The translations under genes were made by a program, and so were the position numbers. From positions 1 through 5,225 of the forward strand of contig CAMAUG010000286.1 in the NCBI GenBank assembly GCA_945861255.1: 5,225 nt of DNA, given 5' to 3'. Under the pieces are notes generated by a model, which was given only the letters and a program-made list of their open reading frames with translations, was not told where the DNA came from and did no database searches. Shown one piece after another: positions 1-5,225 of the stretch (positions are counted from its first letter, which is position 1; the number at the start of each line of letters is the position of its first letter). Source of the stretch: Candidatus Sulfopaludibacter sp. SbA3 (GTDB lineage Bacteria; Acidobacteriota; Terriglobia; Bryobacterales; Bryobacteraceae).

Positions 1-1
1 G

Positions 2-583
2 AAGACCGTTTTCTTCGACGTCGACACGCAAATCGACTTCCTGTACCCCGCCGGCGCGCTGTACGCGCCAGGGGCCGAGGCCATAGTGGAGCGAGTGGCA
101 GCGCTCAACCGGCACGCCTTCGCCCACGGTATTCCTGTTATATCCACCATGGACGCGCATTCTGAAAACGATCCCGAGTTCGAGCGCTTTCCTCCGCACT
201 GCGTGGGGGGCACCGCGGGTCAACAGAAACCCGCCTCCACCCTGTACGAAAAGCCCATGGTAATTCCGAACTCGCCATGCGATCCGGCGGTTGAAGGCGC
301 GCGTCAAATCCTGCTCGAAAAACAGACTCTCGATTGCTTCGAACAGGTGAACCTGGCGGCGCTGCTGGCAAAGCTTGACGCGGAGCGCTACATCGTGTAC
401 GGAGTGGTCACCGAAATCTGCGTCAAGTTCGCCGCGTTTGGGCTCCTTAAGACCGGCAAGCGGGTGGAACTGGTCACGGATGCCGTACGGCCCCTGGACA
501 AGGCAGCCGGAGCGCGGACGCTGGCCGAGTTCAGCGGGCAGGGCGGCATCCTGAGCGATGCGGCGAGCGTCCTGGGAGGCTAG
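2..583 (+). CDS. Nicotinamidase-like cysteine hydrolase (isochorismatase superfamily), 5' end cut by window
   Basis: A cytoplasmic hydrolase that most likely deamidates nicotinamide to nicotinate in NAD salvage. The visible 193 residues run in frame from base 2. The superfamily catalytic triad is readable: Asp8 in VDTQIDF, Lys107 in LEKQTLD and Cys140 in GVVTEICV, where the Val-Thr pair before the Cys sits at the family's usual cis-peptide position. Metal-site residues typical of nicotinamidases follow: Asp51 and His53 in MDAH, and His66 in FPPHCVGGTAG. The FPPHC and GTAG signatures favour nicotinamidase over isochorismatase. Base 1 is a G directly before the Lys-Thr codons, which fits the last base of an ATG or GTG start, so perhaps only the initiator is missing. 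The GTG at base 86 is internal, because starting there would remove Asp8. The length is normal for the family. Substrate is inferred; another amide-cleaving cysteine hydrolase is the main alternative. Confidence 0.88.
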   Translation, partial: KTVFFDVDTQIDFLYPAGALYAPGAEAIVERVAALNRHAFAHGIPVISTMDAHSENDPEFERFPPHCVGGTAGQQKPASTLYEKPMVIPNSPCDPAVEGARQILLEKQTLDCFEQVNLAALLAKLDAERYIVYGVVTEICVKFAAFGLLKTGKRVELVTDAVRPLDKAAGARTLAEFSGQGGILSDAASVLGG

Positions 584-1061
584 GTGGCCGGAGGCTATTT
601 CGAGGCGCGGGCCGCCAGTCGATTCGGCAGGCGATCAAGTCCAGGTACGTAACCTGGGGAGCCATTTAGAACCGGATGCGGGGGCCGGGCCGGTTCCAGG
701 CCGCCGGACGGCTTGGGCCACGCCAGAACGGCAACAAATGGGATTCTACAGGCCCTCCCAAACAAAAATGCTCACCCGGAGGTGAGCATTTTGCCGTACC
801 CCTGTTTTTAGGCAGGGTGATGTACATGGGAGAATCAGATTCGACGGCAACGCAACCCGTCAAAACCTGGTTGTGATTGGATCTTAGGGCTTGCGGGCCA
901 GTGAAGTCAAGGGAAAAACATGGCGCCCGGAAAACGTTCGAAAGGCCCTGAAATCGCGGGTCTTGCGGGAACGTGCCCCGCGGCGGGCACCGAGCGGGAA
1001 AGCCGCCGGAAACGCGTTTTCAGGTGCCTGTTTTAGCTCTAACAGGTGGGATCGCTGGGGT
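584..1061. other. Convergent intergenic region, no convincing gene
   Basis: This stretch separates two genes that point toward each other. Small reading frames exist here (for example 676-876 and 891-1115 on the plus strand), but they lack recognisable domains and run through the terminator or into the neighbouring gene, so I do not call them. What is visible is secondary structure: a 6-bp hairpin at 641-657, a 7-bp inverted repeat at 669-675 and 690-696, the strong terminator at 765-792, a 5-bp hairpin at 843-861, a 6-bp GC-rich hairpin at 973-990, and a 6-bp hairpin at 1027-1046 just past the stop of the minus-strand gene. Only 765-792 has a U tract. I see no tRNA, 6S RNA, tmRNA, SRP RNA or RNase P core motifs. 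Confidence 0.7.
765..792. terminator. Bidirectional intrinsic terminator between convergent genes
   Basis: A perfect 12-bp stem (765-776 paired with 781-792) closes a 4-base loop, CGGA on the plus strand. The outer four pairs are A-T and the inner eight are mixed with G-C pairs, so each strand ends its stem in a run of T. On the minus strand the run extends past the stem as TTTTTGTTT, making it stronger for transcripts coming from secA and the DUF6599-like gene. On the plus strand only four T follow, but the hairpin can still serve the nicotinamidase transcript. It lies about 180 bases past the nicotinamidase stop and about 270 bases past the minus-strand stop, so both mRNAs would carry long 3' tails. 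Confidence 0.85.
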
Positions 1062-2165
1062 TTATTTGGACCTGCCGATATCCAGCACGATCATCGCTTG
1101 CGGATCGCGGTTTGACACCTTTCGCCTCAGAACCCGGAAGCCTCCATAGAACAGTCCAGCCATGACGCAGAAGACGATGACAATACCCGCCAGCAGGATC
1201 ATGCTGACGATGTCGCGGCTAAAGCTGCGCAGCTCGCTGCCAGGAACCTTTTCATTTACAGTGACTTGCGCTTGATAATTAATGCGGCCCAGGAGGCGCT
1301 CCGCGGCGTCGGCGTCGGGTGGATTCACAGTTACGGCGACTAGCGGACCCGTCCGTTTGACCATCGCGCCAACAATTTTTTGAAACTCTAAGGCCTGGTC
1401 CCTGGCCATGGCGGGCGTAGGATAGGCGAAGATCGAGAGCGTAAGCTCGCCTTTCCCGGTTCCGTATTTCCCCAGCTGCCCTTCGGCGCCCAACCGGAAC
1501 GCCGCCGTGGATGGCGGAATGCCGGGCTCAAACCGTTGCAGGGAAACCGGGCCCAATAAGTAACGCCCGGAATTGGGAACCAGCGCTTCCGGCGGCAAAG
1601 CGTCAATCAAGGCCGGAAGCGGGGAGTTTTCGAACTTGGGGAGTTGGTTGTAGAATCCAGCCAGATCAGCCTGTTCAGGCAGGCCTCCGGTGATCTGCAG
1701 GACGTAGTTTCCATAGGCGAAAACCACCCCGTCGGAGGTTCGGACCGCCAGGCGCGCGAAGTCCGCGGCGGTCGCACCGGCCGGGCGGCGGAACTGGAAC
1801 AGGGCCATGGCGCCGGTGGAATCGTGCAGCCTCCACGCGGTGGCCGAAAAGCGTTTCTTGGCGGGCCCAGCGTCCGCAGTGGCGTATTCCGCCGATTCGG
1901 TGGACTCTAGCCCGTATTCTTCGTAGAGGGCGCGGTCGGCTACCGATACGGTCCGCGGAGCGCTCTTCTGGTAGGGGCCGATCTGGTCCGGGAAAATGGG
2001 CGCCTGGGCCAGAAGCATGGGCGCCGTCAGCAGGAACAAGAGCGGGAGGATTGCGCCTGGGCAGGCCGGAACGCGCCCAGCATCCAAGCCGGTAGGCCCG
2101 GCCGTCGAGGGCGTGGCCGGGGGTGCTTTGATCGAGATTGCAGCCAGCATCAAGCGCCGTGACAT
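1062..2165 (-). CDS. DUF6599-like exported, membrane-anchored protein
   Basis: A protein of unknown function, up to 367 residues. It matches my recollection of the acidobacterial DUF6599 family: PDQIGPY at 59-65, YEEYGLES at 81-88, a [11 protein letters not shown] segment near 115-125, NSGRYLLGP at 198-206 and YPTP at 248-251. A hydrophobic stretch at about 38-53 ending in LLAQA looks like a signal peptide with cleavage near residue 55. A second hydrophobic stretch at about 319-341 is followed by RVLRRK, so the bulk should be outside the cytoplasm with a short cytoplasmic tail. The start is uncertain. The outermost ATG (2165) has GGAAG 11 bases upstream. ATG 2150 overlaps the secA stop as TGATG, suggesting translational coupling. 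TTG 2087 would give the most normal signal peptide, with a short basic N-region. The gene probably shares a transcript with secA. Confidence 0.85.
   Translation of the reverse strand: MSRRLMLAAISIKAPPATPSTAGPTGLDAGRVPACPGAILPLLFLLTAPMLLAQAPIFPDQIGPYQKSAPRTVSVADRALYEEYGLESTESAEYATADAGPAKKRFSATAWRLHDSTGAMALFQFRRPAGATAADFARLAVRTSDGVVFAYGNYVLQITGGLPEQADLAGFYNQLPKFENSPLPALIDALPPEALVPNSGRYLLGPVSLQRFEPGIPPSTAAFRLGAEGQLGKYGTGKGELTLSIFAYPTPAMARDQALEFQKIVGAMVKRTGPLVAVTVNPPDADAAERLLGRINYQAQVTVNEKVPGSELRSFSRDIVSMILLAGIVIVFCVMAGLFYGGFRVLRRKVSNRDPQAMIVLDIGRSK
2148..2152 (-). promoter_or_regulatory. TGATG stop/start overlap between secA and the downstream gene
   Basis: The TGA stop of secA (2152-2150) shares its last base with an in-frame ATG (2150-2148) of the DUF6599-like gene. 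Such overlaps commonly let a terminating ribosome restart on the next gene, which would tie its output to secA translation. No good Shine-Dalgarno sequence precedes this ATG, which fits coupling rather than independent initiation. The alternative ATG at 2165 and TTG at 2087 keep the assignment open. Confidence 0.45.
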
Positions 2166-5002
2166 TTCTTATATTTCTTCCCGCTGCCGCACGGGCAGGG
2201 GTCGTTTCGGCCGGCCTTATCCTTCGCCAGCACGGGCTGCTGCGAGGCCGTTGTATCACCGCCCACAAACTGCAAGGCTGCCATTTCCTTTTCTTTCTTG
2301 CGCTGAATATTGCGTGTGAAGTCCAGCACTGAGTTCTGCGCGGCTTTTTGCGCCTGCGCGCGCTCCTGCTCGGCCGTCGCGCCGACTCCGACCGGCTCGG
2401 GTTCCTCCTCGGGCGCGCCATCCCACAATTCCGGATGGGGCAGGCCGGGAAGAGGGCTATGCTCGTCATCGCCACGCTGCAGGAAGTACAGGAACCGGAT
2501 GGTCTCGTCTTCAATGCGGTCCATCATGTCCCGGAACATGATGAAGGATTCTTTCTTATATTCGATCAACGGGTCCTTTTGTCCGTAGGCCCGCATGCCG
2601 ATGCCTTCCTTGAGGTGATCCATGGACAACAAGTGGTCCTTCCACTGGTTGTCGATGACATTCAGCATGATCATGCGTTCGGCTTCCCGCAGCAGATCGG
2701 GACTCAGCATGTCTTCCTTTTCCTGATAGCGCTTCACCAGCTGATCGTGGATCTCCGCTTCGACGGTACGGCGATCCAGGCTCTGCAATTCCTCGGTCCC
2801 GATCCGAACGCCGAATTGATTGAGGATATCGGTTTCGAGGTTGGCCCAATCGTACTGGCCGGGATGCGCTTTCTCCGGCAGGCGCAGGTCGATGAACTGG
2901 GCCAGAATGCCTTCGATGTATTCCAGCATGCGCGGTTTTTGATCGGAGCCGTCCAGCAGCATGTTGCGCATGCCATAGATGGCTTGGCGCTGCTTGTTCA
3001 TCACATCGTCGTATTCCAGAACGTTTTTGCGCGAGGCAAAATTCTGGGCTTCCACGGCCCTCTGGGCGGCGGCGATGCGGCGGCTGATCAAGCGGCTTTC
3101 AATGGGCACGTCTTCTTCCATGCCCAACCGCAGCATTAAATTTTGCATGCGATGGCCGCCGAAGATGCGCATCAGGTCGTCTTGCAGGGAAAGATAGAAG
3201 CGCGCCGAGCCGGGGTCGCCTTGCCGGCCGGAACGCCCGCGCAACTGGTTGTCGATGCGGCGGGATTCGTGGCGCTCCGTGCCGACGATGTGCAATCCGC
3301 CTAACGCCACCACTTCGTCGTGCTCGCCGACGGTCTGCTCCTTGTACCGCGTGAAGACTTTGTCCCACTCCGCGCGCTCCGGCGTTCCCATGGCGGCGAT
3401 CTGGTAGGAATCCGGATCCTTGTTCTCCTTGCGCAGGTGTTCCTTCGTCATGTACTCCGGGTTGCCGCCCAGAAGAATATCGGTGCCGCGGCCGGCCATG
3501 TTGGTGGAGACGGTCACCACGCCTTTGCGTCCGGCCTGGGCCACCAGGAACGCTTCGCGCTCGTGATTTTTGGCGTTCAACACTTCATGGCGAACACCCA
3601 TGCGTTTGAGGATGCCGGAGAGTCTTTCGGATTTTTCGACGGAGATGGTGCCGACCAGAACCGGCTGGCCCTTATCGTGGCGTTCCTTGATTTCCTTGGC
3701 CGCGTTGCGGAATTTTTCCTCCTCGGTGCGATAGACGATGTCTTCGAATTCAACGCGCTTCAGCGGTTGGTTGGTGGGGATGGCGGTGACGTCCAACTTG
3801 TACGTCTTGCCGAACTCCGCGGCTTCCGTATCGGCCGTGCCGGTCATGCCCGCCAGCTTCTTATACATGCGGAAGTAATTCTGGAAAGTGATGGTGGCCA
3901 GCGTCTGATTCTCGCGCTGGATTTTCACCCCTTCCTTGGCCTCCACGGCCTGATGGAGACCGTCGGACCAGCGCCGCCCGGGCATCAGGCGGCCCGTGAA
4001 TTCATCTACGATGATCACTTCGTCGTCTTTCACCAGGTATTCGCGGTCGCGGAGATACAGCACGTGCGCGCGCAACGCCTGCTGCACGTGGTGGTTCATT
4101 TCCATGTTGATGGCGTTGTAGAGATTGTCCAGATTCAGCAGGCGCTCCACTTTCAAGACGCCTTCTTCTGTCAGCGCCACGGTGCGGGTGCGCTCTTCCA
4201 CCGTAAAATCTCCGGTGGTCCACTTCTGGCCGGGTTCCTTGCCTTCGTGTACTTCGCCGCGCACCAGATTCGGGATGATGCGGTTGATGCGGTAGTACTT
4301 GTCGGTGGATTCTTCGCTGGGTCCGGAGATGATGAGCGGCGTGCGGGCTTCGTCAATCAGGATGGAATCCACTTCATCGACGATGGCGAAGTTGTGTTCC
4401 CGCTGGCAGCATTCGGCCAGACGGAATTTCATATTGTCGCGCAGGTAGTCGAAGCCGTATTCGTTGTTGGTGCCGTAGGTGATGTCGCAGCGGTAGGCCT
4501 GGTGGCGTTCCATGTCGCTGCGCTCATGCACTACGGTGCCGACGGTCATGCCCAGCGATTTGTAAATGCGGCCCATCCACTCCGAGTCGCGCTTGGCCAG
4601 ATAATCGTTTACCGTGACCACGTGCACGCCCTTGCCCGCGAGCGCATTGAGATACACGGGCAAAGTGGCCACCAGCGTCTTGCCTTCACCGGTTTTCATT
4701 TCCGCGATCTTGCCGTGATGCAGCACGATGCCGCCGACTAGCTGCACGTCGAAGTGCCGCATGTTGAGATAGCGGCGGCCCGCTTCGCGCACGGTGGCGA
4801 AGGCGGGGATCAGGACGTCATCGAGCGAAGCGCCCTGATCGATCTGCTCGCGGAAGCGGACCGTCTGCTCCGCCAAGTCCTGGTCGGAGAGGTCTTGCAT
4901 CCGCGGCTCGAGATCCGAGATGGCGGAAATGGTGGGGCGCAGTTTTTTGACTTCGCGCTCATGCTTGGTGCCGAAAATTTTGGCCAGAGTGGCGTCGATC
5001 AT
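2150..5002 (-). CDS. secA: Preprotein translocase ATPase SecA, complete
   Basis: SecA binds SecYEG at the cytoplasmic membrane and uses ATP to push unfolded preproteins across. The 950-residue protein carries the whole family plan. Nucleotide-binding domain 1 has Walker A MKTGEGKT (102-109), [15 protein letters not shown] (176-190) and Walker [13 protein letters not shown] (208-219). The preprotein cross-linking region follows, with [19 protein letters not shown] (334-352) and the linker into domain 2. Domain 2 has MAGRGTDI (502-509) and [13 protein letters not shown] (586-598), the arginine-finger region. The helical scaffold has [12 protein letters not shown] (661-672), and [18 protein letters not shown] (784-801) lies further along. 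A variable linker leads to the zinc tail, CPC at 936-938 and CH at 947-948, the usual site for lipid or SecB contact. It is longer than the roughly 900-residue E. coli protein, partly through about 40 extra residues near 515-560. The ATG at 5002 has GGAG seven bases upstream. Confidence 0.99.
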   Translation of the reverse strand: MIDATLAKIFGTKHEREVKKLRPTISAISDLEPRMQDLSDQDLAEQTVRFREQIDQGASLDDVLIPAFATVREAGRRYLNMRHFDVQLVGGIVLHHGKIAEMKTGEGKTLVATLPVYLNALAGKGVHVVTVNDYLAKRDSEWMGRIYKSLGMTVGTVVHERSDMERHQAYRCDITYGTNNEYGFDYLRDNMKFRLAECCQREHNFAIVDEVDSILIDEARTPLIISGPSEESTDKYYRINRIIPNLVRGEVHEGKEPGQKWTTGDFTVEERTRTVALTEEGVLKVERLLNLDNLYNAINMEMNHHVQQALRAHVLYLRDREYLVKDDEVIIVDEFTGRLMPGRRWSDGLHQAVEAKEGVKIQRENQTLATITFQNYFRMYKKLAGMTGTADTEAAEFGKTYKLDVTAIPTNQPLKRVEFEDIVYRTEEEKFRNAAKEIKERHDKGQPVLVGTISVEKSERLSGILKRMGVRHEVLNAKNHEREAFLVAQAGRKGVVTVSTNMAGRGTDILLGGNPEYMTKEHLRKENKDPDSYQIAAMGTPERAEWDKVFTRYKEQTVGEHDEVVALGGLHIVGTERHESRRIDNQLRGRSGRQGDPGSARFYLSLQDDLMRIFGGHRMQNLMLRLGMEEDVPIESRLISRRIAAAQRAVEAQNFASRKNVLEYDDVMNKQRQAIYGMRNMLLDGSDQKPRMLEYIEGILAQFIDLRLPEKAHPGQYDWANLETDILNQFGVRIGTEELQSLDRRTVEAEIHDQLVKRYQEKEDMLSPDLLREAERMIMLNVIDNQWKDHLLSMDHLKEGIGMRAYGQKDPLIEYKKESFIMFRDMMDRIEDETIRFLYFLQRGDDEHSPLPGLPHPELWDGAPEEEPEPVGVGATAEQERAQAQKAAQNSVLDFTRNIQRKKEKEMAALQFVGGDTTASQQPVLAKDKAGRNDPCPCGSGKKYKKCHGA

Positions 5003-5062
5003 GCTAATTCTCCAGTGTAAACCCTTGCTTTTGGCGAACTACGAGCGTTGGGGACAGGAGGA
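5003..5062 (-). promoter_or_regulatory. secA leader with possible Shine-Dalgarno-shielding pairing
   Basis: This is the 60-base gap between the putative upstream stop codon and the secA start. On the minus strand, CTCCTGT (5060-5054) can pair with ACTGGAG (5016-5010) in six of seven positions, with one T-T mismatch and a loop of 37 bases, covering the secA Shine-Dalgarno sequence. The pairing is short and the loop is long, so stability is doubtful. I see no convincing promoter: TACACT is a fair -10 candidate, but no matching -35 lies at the right distance. The gap is consistent with secA being read from an upstream promoter. Confidence 0.3.
5010..5013 (-). promoter_or_regulatory. Shine-Dalgarno sequence of secA
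   Basis: GGAG on the minus strand lies seven bases before the secA ATG and supports that start, which also gives the expected N-terminus ([11 protein letters not shown]). The motif sits within ACTGGAG, which is partly complementary to CTCCTGT 38 bases further upstream, so its accessibility may depend on leader folding. Confidence 0.8.
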
Positions 5063-5224
5063 TCAGCAGCGCAGGCGCGGGCTTTGATGCCGTCGCGAGT
5101 GGAAGAGGATTGCCGGTTCGTCGCGCACCAGCCACACTGAGGCGCTCAGTGAGGTGAACGCGAGCGCTTCGAATCCCAGACTGGCTTGCGGCGTCCCGGC
5201 GGGGCGGGGAGGTTGCTGTTCCGC
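5063..5224 (-). CDS. C-terminal fragment of an unrecognised upstream gene
   Basis: A minus-strand frame enters from the right edge and runs 53 codons to a TGA at 5065-5063, 60 bases before secA. I do not recognise the product. The visible part starts proline-rich, contains a moderately hydrophobic patch (ALAFTSLSASVWLV) and ends in a basic tail (HSRRHQSPRLRC). About three quarters of its third codon positions are G or C, compared with about 60% in the competing open frame (5225 to 5004), so this is the better candidate. Same strand and short spacing would suit an operon with secA. The evidence is only an open frame with plausible codon use, so this may be noncoding. Confidence 0.35.
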   Translation of the reverse strand, partial: AEQQPPRPAGTPQASLGFEALAFTSLSASVWLVRDEPAILFHSRRHQSPRLRC

Positions 5225-5225
5225 G

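Noticed and set aside
798..818. Short inverted repeat ACCCCTG / CAGGGT next to the terminator, as a possible second terminator
   Set aside because: Only five contiguous pairs, and no T run follows on either strand.
831..870. GATTCGA-like stretch that resembles a tRNA T-loop
   Set aside because: No acceptor, anticodon or D-arm pairing can be drawn around it on either strand.
676..1115. Small plus-strand open frames in the convergent intergenic region (676-876 and 891-1115)
   Set aside because: The first reads straight through the terminator stem, the second runs into the end of the minus-strand gene, and neither has a convincing ribosome-binding site or recognisable product.
1675..2514. A 279-codon minus-strand frame spanning the secA end and the start of the next gene
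   Set aside because: It is an off-frame reading of two genes that are each better supported by motifs. The translation is rich in Arg, Pro and Ser, typical of a wrong frame in GC-rich DNA.
2348..3139. A 263-codon plus-strand open frame opposite the 3' half of secA
   Set aside because: Same explanation: an antisense shadow of a verified gene, without domain or credible initiation context.
3320..4741. A 473-codon open frame on the plus strand, opposite secA
   Set aside because: It lies entirely antisense to a secA whose motifs are all intact. Long antisense frames are expected opposite GC-rich coding DNA, and the translation is a low-information mix with no recognisable domain.
5017..5045. 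A promoter candidate for secA with -10-like TACACT
   Set aside because: No -35-like hexamer lies 16-18 bases upstream, so the match is not better than chance.
5004..5225. A second open minus-strand frame that ends one base before the secA start
   Set aside because: Its third-position GC is clearly lower than in the alternative frame ending at 5063, and the translation shows no plausible protein features. The tight spacing to secA is probably chance.

Overview
The window looks like ordinary chromosomal DNA from a GC-rich acidobacterium, most likely of the Solibacter/Bryobacter type. The clearest lineage clue is the secreted, membrane-anchored protein directly behind secA, which resembles the DUF6599 family, known to me mainly from Acidobacteria. 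The placement is from memory of protein families and was not tested by a search.

Layout: (1) Bases 2-583, plus strand: a nicotinamidase-like cysteine hydrolase missing little more than its start codon. (2) Bases 584-1061: a long convergent intergenic region with no convincing gene. It holds one strong intrinsic terminator (765-792) that works on paper in both directions, plus several weaker hairpins. (3) Bases 1062-2165, minus strand: a DUF6599-like protein with an N-terminal export signal and a C-terminal membrane anchor. (4) Bases 2150-5002, minus strand: a complete secA encoding a 950-residue preprotein translocase ATPase with every expected motif, including the C-terminal zinc-binding tail. 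(5) Bases 5003-5225, minus strand: a 60-base leader in front of secA and, before it, the probable tail of another minus-strand reading frame that runs off the window.

secA and the DUF6599-like gene overlap and are probably one transcription unit read right to left, ending at the terminator near 765-792. The nicotinamidase gene converges on the same terminator from the left. SecA drives export through SecYEG, and the downstream protein appears to be an export client by its own signal, but nothing else in the sequence links their functions. The nicotinamidase belongs to NAD salvage and is unrelated.

I found no mobile element, CRISPR array, tRNA, rRNA or recognisable riboswitch, and no clear novel system. 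The points most worth a second look are the possible shielding of the secA ribosome-binding site by sequence just after the upstream stop codon, the unresolved start of the DUF6599-like gene, the metal site of the nicotinamidase, and the structured convergent intergenic region.
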